This document shows, in pieces, positions 8,454 through 16,983 of a stretch of DNA of 19,248 nt; position 1 is the first letter of the stretch, and every line of letters starts with the position of its first letter. The notes beneath the pieces were generated by a model. It ran no database searches, was not told the DNA's origin, and saw only the letters and a list, made by a program, of their open reading frames with translations. Source of the stretch: CBDCME01 sp965218865 (lineage in GTDB: Bacteria > Pseudomonadota > Alphaproteobacteria > JAAXGF01); contig CBDCME010000018.1 in assembly GCA_965218865.1 (NCBI GenBank), positions 1 through 19,248 on the forward strand, read 5' to 3'. Position numbers and translations under genes: made by a program.

Positions 8454-9491
8454 CTACCCCGTCTGAGCCTCGTTTAGGGTAAAGATTTGGGTGGTGGGGC
8501 CGTCGGATTCCCAGCCTTGGGCCATGAGCAGGCCGGTGGCGGCGTTGGCGACGAAGGCGACCCGGGTGAAGTGGTTGAGAATCGGCGGGATCAGCCAGGA
8601 GAAGCCGGCCCGCACGCTCTGGTGGATCTCGGCCATGAGGGCCCTGCGGCCATGGCTTTCGCCGCCCCGGACGGTGCCGTGAGCCAGTGGTTGGCGACGC
8701 ATTCGGGGGCCGGGTGGACGGCGGCGCCGGATACATCGCGCTCGATGACGCAGCCTTCGCCCGCGTCCACGCCGCTCAGGGTGAAGAGGCCCGGCAGGCA
8801 CAGGGGCGTCTCGCGCAAGGCGGTCAGGGCCTCGGCGTAATTGGCGCAAGTGTCGAAGACCCGGCGCAGGAGGTGGAGCGGGGGAACCGCGTCACGGGGG
8901 CCACATCGCGACCCGGTTGAGAACCCAATCGAAGACCAGGGGCAGACCGAAGCGGCGCATCGGGGCCTGGTTCAAGGCCGCGGCGAAGCGGCCGGGGGCG
9001 AGGTCACTGGCAACCCCGACGAATCCCGGCCAGGTGACGTTGTAATAAGTCCCGCGGGCGCCGGCTTGTCGGGCCACGATCAAGTTGCGCCCGAGTCCGG
9101 CGAGGGGCCAGTCGACGGTGCGTTGCAGGCGGCTGCCGCCGAATTCGGAATCGGCCGCGATCGCGCTCGTGCACGACCATTCGTAGCTCAGGTTGAGGAC
9201 GTAGGCGCCGGGACGGTCGAGGGCCGCGGCGATGCTGTCGATCTCGTCCAGATAGGGGTTGCGCGAGCGCGCCAGCCAACGCCGCGAGAGCGGATCCCCG
9301 ATCGTGATGAAGGCCGGGCCGTAGCAGCGCCGGCCGGCCTCGAGGAGGCGCTCGCAACGCTCCCGGGCGGCCGTGATCAGGGCGACCGGACCGGCGTCGG
9401 TCACGTCGATGAGGGGAATTCGGGGAAGCTTCCCGCCGGAGACTCGGCGCGAACAATCCGTCGCAGGGGAGCGCCCGCCGGCGAGGTCCAT
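8454..9491 (-). pseudogene. Linear amide C-N hydrolase-like protein (NAAA / acyltransferase type Ntn hydrolase), two frameshifts
   Basis: Starts at ATG 9491, 19 bases after the stop of the RND pump, in the same direction. Residues 95-110 contain LNLSYEWSCTSA, with Cys107 as the likely nucleophile of an Ntn-hydrolase. RTVDWPLAGLGRNLIVAR and TYYNVTWPGFVGV follow, as in acid ceramidase/NAAA-like and penicillin acyltransferase-like families. Frame one stops after VAMWPP at a run of five G/C (8896-8900); dropping one base gives WPRDAVPPLHLLRRVFD. A second shift (one base missing) lies near 8664-8680, after which HGRRALMAEIHQ leads to the stop at 8454. It is either a decayed gene or one intact gene with two sequence errors. 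The natural substrate is unknown. Confidence 0.6.
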
Positions 9492-9512
9492 CGCGTTGTC
9501 CCCGAGCGCCGT

Positions 9513-12500
9513 CTATTCCGCCGCCTCGGCGGAAATCTCGACAACTCCCGGCCGCGGCGACGCGGAGCGGGGACGGAACAGGCTCAAGAGCGGCGGCACC
9601 ACGACCAGCGTCAGCATGGCGGACAGGAACAGCCCGCCGACGACGACCGAACCGAGGCCTCGGTAAAGCTCCGATCCGGCGCCGGGAAACAGGATCAAGG
9701 GCAGCATCCCGAAAACGCTGGTCAGCGTCGACATGAAGATCGGCCGCAGGCGGTTGCGGGTCGCTTCCCGCAGGGCCGCGGCCATGGCCAGCCGTTCCTC
9801 GCGGAACAGGTACAGGGTCTGGTGGACCAGGAGGATCGCGTTGTTGACGACGATGCCGATCAGGATGACGAAACCCAGCAGGGTCAGCATGTCGAGCGTC
9901 TGGAAGGTGAACTGGTTGAGGACCAAGAGTCCGATCAACCCCCCGGCGGTGGCCAGCGGCACCGAGATCATGATGATCAGGGGGTAGACGAAGCTTTCGA
10001 ACAACACCGCCATGAGGAGATAGACGATGACCACGGCGACGAGCAGGTTGAGCTTCATCGCGGCCCAAGTATCGCTGAGCTTGTCGGCGGTGCCGCTGAG
10101 GCGGAGCTTGACGCCCGGGGGCAGGCCCTGATCCCGCAAGGGCGTGACGACCTGGTCCTGGATTCGCTCGATGGCGGCCTCCAGCGCCAGGTCCGGCGCC
10201 GGCCTGACCTCGAGCGTCACCGTGCGAACCCGCTCGCGGTGGCGGATCTCGGTCGGACCCGAGGTCACCCGCACCTCGGCCAGGGAGGCCAGCGGCAGGA
10301 TCAGACCGGAGCTGGTGACGATCGGCAGCTCGTCGATCTCCTGGGTTCGGGCGACGTGATCCTCGGGGCCTTGCAGGGTCAGGTCGATGCGCTCGCCGGC
10401 GACGGTGATCTCGTCGATCCTAAGTCCCGAGTTGAACGAGTCGACGCTGTCGCCGAGATCACGGGCTGTGAGACCGTTGTCGGCGAGGCGCACCCGGTCG
10501 GGGAAGACGCGGATTTCCGGGGCCCCGAGCTCGAGGCCGGGAAGAGGGCGAAACTGGTTTCCCTCGGCGAACGGCAAGGCCTCCTCGATCAACCCCGTGG
10601 CCCGCTGGGCGACGGCGAGAACCTGGCCGAGGTCACCCCCGGAAACGTCGAGCTCGATGGTCCGGCCGCCGCCGATTCCGCGGCCGAACAACGACGGTTG
10701 GGAGATGAAGCCGAAGGTTCCTGGCTCCTTGAATACGGGATCCTGGAACAAAGGGATCAGCTCCCCCGCCCGCTGAGGATCGACCGCCGCGGCGCCTAGA
10801 AAAGTGCTCCCGCGCGAGGCGACAAAGAAGAAGCGGTCGATTTTAGGGGGTTCGCCGGGACCCGATTCGGTGCCGCTCACCGACTTCCAGTAGGGACGGG
10901 TCGCGGTTTCGATGCCGGTGGCGATCTCCGTCGTCGTTTCGAGGTTGTACCCGGGCGGCGGTAGAATGATCCCGAAGATCAGGTTGCGGTTGCCCTCGGG
11001 CAGATATTCCAATTTCGGAAGAAAGAGATAGGTCGGCAGTCCGGCCGCGCCGACGACCGCGGCGACGACCGCCACGGCGACGAGGCGGTTGCGGACCACG
11101 GCGCTGGTGTAGCCGAGTATTCCGGCCGTGAAGCGATCCGCGAGGGTGTCGACGACCGGGAGCCGCTTTCCTGCCGTGGCCGCGCGCCCCAGGATCCGGT
11201 TCGCCAACGCGGGTACGACCGTGACCGAGACGATCAGGGACAGAATCACCGAGACCGAAATGGCGACGGCGATATCGCGGAAGAGCTGCCCGATCTCGAG
11301 CTCCATGACGAGCACGGGAATGAACGCCATGACCGTCGTCAAGGCGGAGACGAGGACGGCGCCCCAGACTTGTTTGGCGCCCTGATAGGCCGCCTGGGCC
11401 CGCGTCATCCCGCTCTGGTGGAGGCGGTAGATGTTTTCCAGCACGACGATGGCGGCGTCGACCACCATCCCGACGGCGAAGGCGATGCCGGCGAGCGAGA
11501 TGACGTTGATCGAGCGCCCCAGCGCCGCCATGGCGACGAAGGTGCCGATGACAGATACCGGAATCGCCAGGGAGACGATCAGCGTCGCCCTCGGCGAGCG
11601 CAGAAACAGGAGCAGGATCGAGGCCGCGAGGAGGCCGCCGATGTAAATGTTCTGCTGCACCAGGTCGATCGCCGATTCGATGTAGACGGTTTCGTCGTAG
11701 GCCTGGCGGAAACGAAGGCCGTTGGCCTTGATCGGACCCCGGTTGAGATCGGCCACCGCTTCGCGCACCCCACGCATGGTCTCGATCACGTTGGCGCCGG
11801 TTTCGCGCACGGCGTTGAGCGCGATCGCCGGGCGGCCATCGACACGGATGCGCGAATCCGCTTCCTTGTAGTCGAAGCGGACCTCGGCGATGTCGTCCAC
11901 GGTGACGCGCGCGACGCGGCCACTGTCCGGATCGGAGACGCTGCGCAAAACGACGGCGCGGACGTCGTCGAGACTTTCGAAGGCGCCCACGGCGCGGACG
12001 ATGTATCGCCGCTTGCCCTCGTCGACGTCGCCCATCGACAGCGAGGCGTTGGCGGCGCGCAACGAGCGGACGATGTCGGGAACCGTTAGCCGGTAGCGGG
12101 CCATGCTCTCGGGATCGACGACGATCCGCATTTCACGTTCGCGCCCGCCGTAGACGTTGACCCGGGAGACACCGGATACCCGCTCGATCCTGTCCCGCAG
12201 CACGTCCTCGGCAAAATCGCCATAGGTGCCCATCTCACGCTCGTTGTCCTCGGCGCGGTCGAGGATAAACCAGGCGATGGCGGAATCCTCGGCGCTCGCG
12301 GTGCGCATCGCCGGTTCGTCGGCTTCCTCGGGGTATCCGGTGACCTGGTTGAGACGGTTGGAGGCCAGAAGCAGGGCCCGGTCCATGTTCTGGTCGATCG
12401 CGAATTCGAGCTGGATCCCGCCGCGCCCGTCCTGGGAGCGGCTCGTCATCTGGCTGACGCCCTCGAGACCCTTCAGCACTTCTTCCTGACGGTTGACGAT

Positions 12501-12686
12501 CTCGCGTTCGACCTCGGCCGGAGCGGCGCTATGCCAATCGGTGTCGATCGAAACCACGGGACGGCGGACGTCCGGCGCCAGCTGGATAGGGATGCTTTGG
12601 AGCGCCAACAAGCCGAACATCACCGTCATCATGACCGCGGCGACCACCGCGATCGGGCGCCGGATGGCGAGGTCCACGAGATCCAT
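9513..12686 (-). CDS. RND-family efflux pump, inner-membrane permease
   Basis: A 1057-residue proton-driven export pump of the AcrB/HAE1 type, of full family length. It starts PIAVVAAVMMTVMFGLLAL (first membrane helix). Two large periplasmic domains (about 45-340 and 565-870) alternate with helix bundles at about 345-560 and 880-1040. The proton-relay helix reads AFAVGMVVDAAIVVLENIYR: Asp410 corresponds to AcrB Asp407, while the position of Asp408 is Ala. The second repeat has GIVVNNAILLVHQ. The ATG follows the adaptor's stop codon directly, so translation is probably coupled. Substrate cannot be predicted. An outer-membrane channel gene is not in the window, so it may use one encoded elsewhere. 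Confidence 0.93.
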   Translation of the reverse strand: MDLVDLAIRRPIAVVAAVMMTVMFGLLALQSIPIQLAPDVRRPVVSIDTDWHSAAPAEVEREIVNRQEEVLKGLEGVSQMTSRSQDGRGGIQLEFAIDQNMDRALLLASNRLNQVTGYPEEADEPAMRTASAEDSAIAWFILDRAEDNEREMGTYGDFAEDVLRDRIERVSGVSRVNVYGGREREMRIVVDPESMARYRLTVPDIVRSLRAANASLSMGDVDEGKRRYIVRAVGAFESLDDVRAVVLRSVSDPDSGRVARVTVDDIAEVRFDYKEADSRIRVDGRPAIALNAVRETGANVIETMRGVREAVADLNRGPIKANGLRFRQAYDETVYIESAIDLVQQNIYIGGLLAASILLLFLRSPRATLIVSLAIPVSVIGTFVAMAALGRSINVISLAGIAFAVGMVVDAAIVVLENIYRLHQSGMTRAQAAYQGAKQVWGAVLVSALTTVMAFIPVLVMELEIGQLFRDIAVAISVSVILSLIVSVTVVPALANRILGRAATAGKRLPVVDTLADRFTAGILGYTSAVVRNRLVAVAVVAAVVGAAGLPTYLFLPKLEYLPEGNRNLIFGIILPPPGYNLETTTEIATGIETATRPYWKSVSGTESGPGEPPKIDRFFFVASRGSTFLGAAAVDPQRAGELIPLFQDPVFKEPGTFGFISQPSLFGRGIGGGRTIELDVSGGDLGQVLAVAQRATGLIEEALPFAEGNQFRPLPGLELGAPEIRVFPDRVRLADNGLTARDLGDSVDSFNSGLRIDEITVAGERIDLTLQGPEDHVARTQEIDELPIVTSSGLILPLASLAEVRVTSGPTEIRHRERVRTVTLEVRPAPDLALEAAIERIQDQVVTPLRDQGLPPGVKLRLSGTADKLSDTWAAMKLNLLVAVVIVYLLMAVLFESFVYPLIIMISVPLATAGGLIGLLVLNQFTFQTLDMLTLLGFVILIGIVVNNAILLVHQTLYLFREERLAMAAALREATRNRLRPIFMSTLTSVFGMLPLILFPGAGSELYRGLGSVVVGGLFLSAMLTLVVVPPLLSLFRPRSASPRPGVVEISAEAAE

Positions 12687-12687
12687 C

Positions 12688-13875
12688 CTAAGGGGGACTT
12701 TCGTAGGCGACGGCCTGTCCGGGCTGCAAACGCTCGTTTCCGCGCACGACGACCAGGTCGCCCGCCTCGAGGCCGTGCAGGACCTCGAAGCGGACGCCGT
12801 TCGAATCCCCGAGGGTGACCGGACGGATCTCGGCGGCGCTGCCGGTGACGATGAAGACGATGGCGCTGCCGGCTTGCCGGATCACCGCGTCCTTATGTAC
12901 CGACACGATCTCGCGCGCCGGACCGGCCGGCAGAATTAGGGTTACGGACTGCCCCTCCGCCAAGGACCGCCGAGGTTTATCGAAAAGCGGTTGGAAGCGG
13001 ACGACGCGGGTTCGCGTTTGCGGATTCTCCTCGGCGCCGATGGCACGGACCAAGGCGTCGAACACCTCAGCCTCGTCGAGCGAGAACCGCACGCGGGCCC
13101 CCGACGGCACCCCAGCGAGGCGCTTGAACGGAACGTCGGCCTCGATTTCCAAGTCCTGGTCGTTGAGGAGCGAGACCACCGGGTCGCCGAGATTGAGGTA
13201 GGCGCCGGCTTCGGTTTGGCGGCTGGTGACGACCCCCGGATAAGGCGCCCGGACCTCGGCGTCGTCCAGCTCGTCCGCGGCCAGCTCCAAGGTAATCCGG
13301 GCCCGCGTCAGACGTGCGGCGAACTGATCGGTCACGGTGAGCGCCTCGTCGACCTCGGCGCCGACTTCCTCGACGACCCGCCTGGCGACCTCCACCTCGA
13401 GCCGCTTGTCGTCGTAATTCGCCGGCGAGAAGGCCACCGAGCCGCGCAGTTTTTCGAAGCGCGCGAGTTCCTGCTCGGCCAGGGCAAGACGGGCCTGGGC
13501 GGTGACCATGCGGGCGTTGATTCGATTGACCCGGGCTTGGGCGTTGGCCAGATTTGCCTGGGCCTCGGTGACTTCCGAGCGCGCCTGGTCGCGCCACCAG
13601 GCCAGGCGGTCGCGGTCGAGGATCGCCAGGACGTCGCCCTTTTCCACGCGCTCTCCGACCTGGACCCGGACCTCGCCGACCCGCCCCCGCGTGTTGGCGG
13701 CGACGACCCCCCGCTGGCGCGAGACCAAGCGGCCGATCACGGTGACCGTGCGGCTCAGGGCCTCGCGCTTGACGGCGTCGACACCGACGACGACGGGCCC
13801 GGTTTGGGCGCCGCAAACCAACGGCGTCAAAAGGCCGAATATCAGCGGGAACGAATGAATTAAGCGCGCTTTCAT
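12688..13875 (-). CDS. RND efflux periplasmic adaptor (membrane fusion protein)
   Basis: About 395 residues from ATG 13875; a GTG 18 bases upstream is an alternative start, and neither has a strong ribosome binding site. The N-terminal signal-like segment is KARLIHSFPLIFGLLTPLVCGA. The first half of a lipoyl-like domain follows (GRVGEVRVQVGERVEKGDVLAILD), then a long alpha-helical coiled-coil hairpin rich in Ala, Arg and Glu (about 95-205), the second lipoyl half (AEVRAPYPGVVTSRQTEAGAYLNLGDPV) and beta-barrel domains to a C-terminal GLEAGDLVVVRGNERLQPGQ. It links the inner-membrane pump to an outer-membrane channel. It is the first gene of a minus-strand operon with the pump and the amidase-like gene. 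Confidence 0.9.
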   Translation of the reverse strand: MKARLIHSFPLIFGLLTPLVCGAQTGPVVVGVDAVKREALSRTVTVIGRLVSRQRGVVAANTRGRVGEVRVQVGERVEKGDVLAILDRDRLAWWRDQARSEVTEAQANLANAQARVNRINARMVTAQARLALAEQELARFEKLRGSVAFSPANYDDKRLEVEVARRVVEEVGAEVDEALTVTDQFAARLTRARITLELAADELDDAEVRAPYPGVVTSRQTEAGAYLNLGDPVVSLLNDQDLEIEADVPFKRLAGVPSGARVRFSLDEAEVFDALVRAIGAEENPQTRTRVVRFQPLFDKPRRSLAEGQSVTLILPAGPAREIVSVHKDAVIRQAGSAIVFIVTGSAAEIRPVTLGDSNGVRFEVLHGLEAGDLVVVRGNERLQPGQAVAYESPP

Positions 13876-13956
13876 GGGCCGGGCAATGTACACTTTCTCT
13901 AAATGGGAAGCTAATCACTCCCGGCGGCGCTTCAAGCCGGCGCGGAGGAGGATACG
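13876..13956. promoter_or_regulatory. Divergent intergenic region between efflux operon and HDAC-like gene
   Basis: These 81 bases separate two genes read in opposite directions and must hold promoters for both unless transcription enters from further away. A GGAGGAGG ribosome binding site for the plus-strand gene sits at its right end. I cannot identify clear -35/-10 boxes or an operator, and no regulator gene is adjacent. Confidence 0.4.
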
Positions 13957-14886
13957 ATGACGACGCTACTTTTCAGCGATCCCGTGTTCCTCGAACACGA
14001 CACCGGGCCTGGGCACCCGGAATCGCCACAGCGTTACGCCGCCATCGCCGAGGCCCTCGCAGGCGATGATTTCGCCGCCCTCGTCCAGCGCCGACCGCCG
14101 CGGGACGAGAAGGCGCAGATCGCCCGCGTTCACGAGCCGGCGTACGTCGATCGAATTATCGCCGCCGAACCGTCGATCGGCCGCGTCCACGTCGACCCCG
14201 ATACGGTTCTTTCTCCGGGTTCGGTCGAGGTCGCCCTGCGCGCGGCGGGCGCCGTCTGCGCCGCCGTCGACGCCGTCTGCGCCGGCGAGGGGGACAACGC
14301 CTTCTGCCCCGTTCGGCCTCCCGGTCATCACGCCGAAGCCAATAAGGCAACGGGGTTTTGTTTCTTCAACAACGTCGCCGTCGGCGCCGCCCAGGCGCGC
14401 GCGGCCCACGGCTTGGGCCGCGTTGCCGTGGTCGACTTCGACGTCCACCACGGCAACGGCACCCAAGCGATGTTCGCCGACGAGGCCGAGCTGTTCTACG
14501 GCTCGACCCACCAATGGCCGTGTTATCCCGGGACCGGGGCCGAATTCGAGCGTGGCGTCGCCGGCAATATCGTCAACCGTCCCCTGGCGCCGGGCAGCGG
14601 CGGCGACGTCTTTCGGAGCGCTTTCGCCGAAGGCATCCTTCCGGCGCTTGACGCCTTCAAACCGGAGTTCGTTCTGATCTCGGCGGGATTCGACGCCCAC
14701 ACCGCCGATCCCCTGGCCCAGCTTCACCTGGTCGACGACGACTTCGCCTGGGCCACGCGGGAAGTTGTCCGCCTCGCCCGCGCCCACTGCGGCGGCAAGA
14801 TCGTCTCCACCCTGGAAGGCGGCTACGACCTCCCCGCCCTCGCCGCCGCCACCGCCGCCCACGTCCGCGCCCTCATGGAGGCCTGA
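13957..14886 (+). CDS. Histone-deacetylase-family amidohydrolase (class II-like)
   Basis: A 309-residue zinc-dependent deacetylase-fold enzyme starting at ATG 13957 with GGAGGAGG upstream. Family motifs are complete: GPGHPESPQR near the N-terminus; RPPGHHAE with the His124-His125 pair; DFDVHHGNGTQ with Asp162 and His164 as zinc ligands; SAGFDAH with Asp246 as the third ligand; and LEGGYD with the catalytic Tyr290. Length and motifs fit bacterial HDAC-like amidohydrolases, related to acetylpolyamine amidohydrolase and acetoin-utilisation (AcuC-like) proteins. The real substrate could be an acetylated protein, a polyamine or another amide; sequence alone does not decide. It diverges from the efflux operon. 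A palindromic repeat begins two bases after its stop. Confidence 0.92.
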   Translation: MTTLLFSDPVFLEHDTGPGHPESPQRYAAIAEALAGDDFAALVQRRPPRDEKAQIARVHEPAYVDRIIAAEPSIGRVHVDPDTVLSPGSVEVALRAAGAVCAAVDAVCAGEGDNAFCPVRPPGHHAEANKATGFCFFNNVAVGAAQARAAHGLGRVAVVDFDVHHGNGTQAMFADEAELFYGSTHQWPCYPGTGAEFERGVAGNIVNRPLAPGSGGDVFRSAFAEGILPALDAFKPEFVLISAGFDAHTADPLAQLHLVDDDFAWATREVVRLARAHCGGKIVSTLEGGYDLPALAAATAAHVRALMEA

Positions 14887-14887
14887 C

Positions 14888-15022
14888 AGTCTGATCAAAA
14901 ACTTGCGGCGCCGGCCCCCGCCCCCTCCCGGCCACCCCTATCAGCAACCTCTCGTGGGGGGCCGGGAGGGGGAGAGGGACAGACGCAAAAAATGCGCGGA
15001 CGCGCATTTTCGAACAGACACC
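14888..15022 (-). repeat. Dispersed palindromic repeat, copy 4
   Basis: This copy is inverted relative to copies 1-3. It opens CAGTCTGATCAAAAACTTG and closes with the hairpin AAATGCGCG / CGCGCATTT followed by TCGAACAGACACC. The C-rich/G-rich stem surrounds a loop that reads TATCAGCAACCTCTCG, the complement of the loop in copy 1. It starts one base after the HDAC-like gene's stop codon, so it forms most of that gene's 3' untranslated region. Confidence 0.8.
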
Positions 15023-15733
15023 GAGCCAAGGGCAAACTTACTCTCCCCGCTCCCCCACCGAAGCGGGAATACGTCCACCAGGTCTGTCCGATCGGCCCTG
15101 GTCGTCGAACCAGGATTTGCCGCCGCCGCGGGGGCCGATGTGGACGAGGTTCCGTTCGCGGGCGATACGACAGGTGTTTGCCGCGAAAGCCGGGGTGGGC
15201 ATTCAGACTGGTGGTGGGGTTTTGGATCGCGAACTCGGCCTGATAAGGGACGGATTCCGATCTCCTGCGCCCGTTCACGACGGGAATTGTCGTGTGAACG
15301 CCGGTTCTGCCAGTCTGGTTGGCAACTAGTGCACCGGCGCATTTCACTTCGTTCACGCCCCCGTGCACCAGGCCATTGTTGATGCATCAACTTTCCAAAC
15401 TTCGGCTGTCGCTTCCGTTTGGGTCGATGCACTAGCCATCTGGGGAATCTCGGACTGAACAGCGCTCGTACCCGACGCCATGACCCGGATATCCTCTCAA
15501 ACCGAATTTGGTAACGCACCGCCGCCGAGTCGGTCACGAGCACCACCACCGGATCTGACGACGAGTCGTCGTCCGATGACGATGACGACTAGTCGGATCA
15601 GTGAAACCGTCGCCATGGTCCGGCGAAGGTTTTCGCCGCGCGGGCGGGTCGCGCCCGAGGTGCTTGTGCTTCCGCTTGTTGTCGTCGGCCACGACCTAGG
15701 CGCCCATGGGCGGAGGCCAATTTCGGTCCACCG
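15023..15733. other. Gene-poor interval, possibly with a decayed coding sequence
   Basis: No intact gene is visible. On the minus strand around 15164-15107 one frame reads ARERNLVHIGPRGGGKSWF, which looks like a P-loop (GPRGGGKS) of an ATPase, but the frame has no supporting context and may be chance in GC-rich DNA. A small local repeat of GAC/GAT/CGT triplets occurs near 15540-15600. The short frames in this stretch have no family motif. Confidence 0.3.
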
Positions 15734-15781
15734 TTGACAATATCTTCGGTGATCATTACAGGCTTCGGTGATCATTACAGG
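15734..15781 (+). promoter_or_regulatory. Putative promoter with a 19-bp tandem duplication upstream of the Sel1 gene
   Basis: TTGACA (15734-15739) matches the -35 consensus. About 17 bases on lies only a weak -10 candidate (TACAGG). Overlapping this is an exact tandem repeat of CTTCGGTGATCATTACAGG (15744-15762 and 15763-15781), each unit containing the palindrome TGATCA. Two identical sites 19 bases apart could be an operator, but a recent chance duplication is equally possible. The Sel1 gene starts 79 bases downstream. Confidence 0.35.
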
Positions 15782-15859
15782 TCGCGGATGGGCGTGGGTG
15801 GGGTTCGTCGCGGCTTCCGTTACCAGAACCCGATCTGGCGGCATGTAGTGGAGGGAAAA

Positions 15860-16741
15860 ATGCGGTCCTTCATGGTCGTCGCGACAGCGGTTTTCATTTG
15901 GTCGGCGCCGATCTCGGCCGACGTCGAGATGGGGCAGATCGCCTTTTACGACGGCGATCTCGATCTGGCGCTAAAGGAATTTACCGGCCCGGCCGAGAAA
16001 GGTGACGCCGAGGCCCAATATTGGCTCGGGCGCGTCTACGACGCGAAGGGGGACACGGACGGCGCCATCGTCTGGTTTACCAGTGCGGCCGACCAGCGCC
16101 ACGCCGAAAGCCGGCGTGTCCTCGGAATCTTTTACGAGGAGGGGAAGGGGGTGGCGCAGGATTTCGCCGAAGCGGCGCGTTGGTACAAATTGGCGGCCGA
16201 TCTCGACAACGTAAAAGCGATGCGGAACTTGGGCGTGCTTTATCAGCACGGCCGTGGCATCAAACAGAATTTCGAGGAAGCTCGGCGCTGGTACAAGTCC
16301 GCGGCCGATCGGGGAAACGCCAAGGCGATGCGGAACCTTGCCTATATGACCTATCGCGGCGAGGGTGGCGAAGCCGATCCGGAACGGGCGGCCGAACTGT
16401 TCGCGGCCTCGGCGAGCCTCGGCCTCGGAAAAGCACAGTACGATCTCGGCCAATTCTATTATCACGGCGAATCGGTGAAGAAGGATTACGTGAAAGCCTT
16501 TCAACTCTTCTCGGACGCCGCCGCTGAGGGTCACGGAAAGGCTCAGGTCATGCTGGGCCGAATGTACGCCAACGGCGTGGGCGCCGCCCGGAGCGATTCC
16601 CAGGCCTATTTCTGGTTCTCGATCGCCAGGGCCCAGGAACCCGAGGAGACCGACAAGTACCTGGCGACACTGCGGGAACGCCTGAGCGCCGACGAAATCG
16701 CCAAAATCGGGGAAGACGTCGACTGGTGGACCGTGGACTGA
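15860..16741 (+). CDS. Secreted Sel1-repeat protein
   Basis: A 293-residue protein from ATG 15860, chosen because GGAGGG lies just upstream and a signal peptide (RSFMVVATAVFIWSAPISA, then DVEMG) begins there. The rest is about six Sel1/TPR-like repeats of roughly 36 residues, seen as GDAEAQYWLGRVYD, ESRRVLGIFYEEGKGV, KAMRNLGVLYQHGRGI, KAMRNLAYMTYRGEG, KAQYDLGQFYYHGES and KAQVMLGRMYANGVG. Each is followed by an AxxWxxxAA-type helix. Such proteins are periplasmic or surface scaffolds for protein-protein contacts; the partner is unknown. A palindromic repeat follows the stop codon directly, and dusA converges from the other side. Confidence 0.88.
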   Translation: MRSFMVVATAVFIWSAPISADVEMGQIAFYDGDLDLALKEFTGPAEKGDAEAQYWLGRVYDAKGDTDGAIVWFTSAADQRHAESRRVLGIFYEEGKGVAQDFAEAARWYKLAADLDNVKAMRNLGVLYQHGRGIKQNFEEARRWYKSAADRGNAKAMRNLAYMTYRGEGGEADPERAAELFAASASLGLGKAQYDLGQFYYHGESVKKDYVKAFQLFSDAAAEGHGKAQVMLGRMYANGVGAARSDSQAYFWFSIARAQEPEETDKYLATLRERLSADEIAKIGEDVDWWTVD

Positions 16742-16897
16742 CGTCTGTTCGAAAACTCGCGGCGCCGGCCCTCTCCCCCTCCCGGCCACCCATATCAGCA
16801 ACCTCTCGTGGGTGACCGGGAGGGGGAGAGGGCCGGGAGGGGGATAGGGCCGGAACAGACGCAAAAAATGCGCGGACGCGCATTTTCGACCAGACCC
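16742..16897 (-). repeat. Dispersed palindromic repeat, copy 5
   Basis: Same orientation as copy 4. It begins CGTCTGTTCGAAAACTCG immediately after the Sel1 stop and ends with AAATGCGCG / CGCGCATTT and TTTTCGACCAGACC. At about 156 bp it is the longest copy, because a G-rich piece (GGGCCGGGAGGGGGA-like) of one stem arm is duplicated. It lies between convergent genes and its hairpin has A-runs before and T-runs after, so it could terminate transcription from both sides. Confidence 0.8.
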
Positions 16898-16983
16898 TGA
16901 GGCGGATCAGTCGCGCGTTCTTCCCTGATGCTGCTCCGATGCCGATCCGTTAAATCGAGACTCTGGCGGTTCGAACCTCATTC

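Noticed and set aside
8841..10799. A 652-codon plus-strand open frame opposite the RND pump gene
   Set aside because: It is antisense to a clear RND coding sequence, rich in Gly, Arg, Asp and Gln with no family motif. Long antisense frames are common in GC-rich DNA with biased third positions.
13966..14898. A 310-codon minus-strand frame opposite the HDAC-like gene
   Set aside because: The plus strand carries complete HDAC catalytic motifs and a strong ribosome binding site; the antisense frame is low-complexity and unmatched.
15107..15164. P-loop-like GPRGGGKS on the minus strand, suggesting an IstB-like or other ATPase remnant
   Set aside because: Only about 20 residues look meaningful, and no Walker B, start or flanking similarity can be seen; GC-rich DNA easily yields Gly/Arg/Pro runs.
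229..16897. Palindromic repeats as a CRISPR array
   Set aside because: The copies are kilobases apart, about 130-155 bp long, contain internal stems and have no regular spacers or cas genes.
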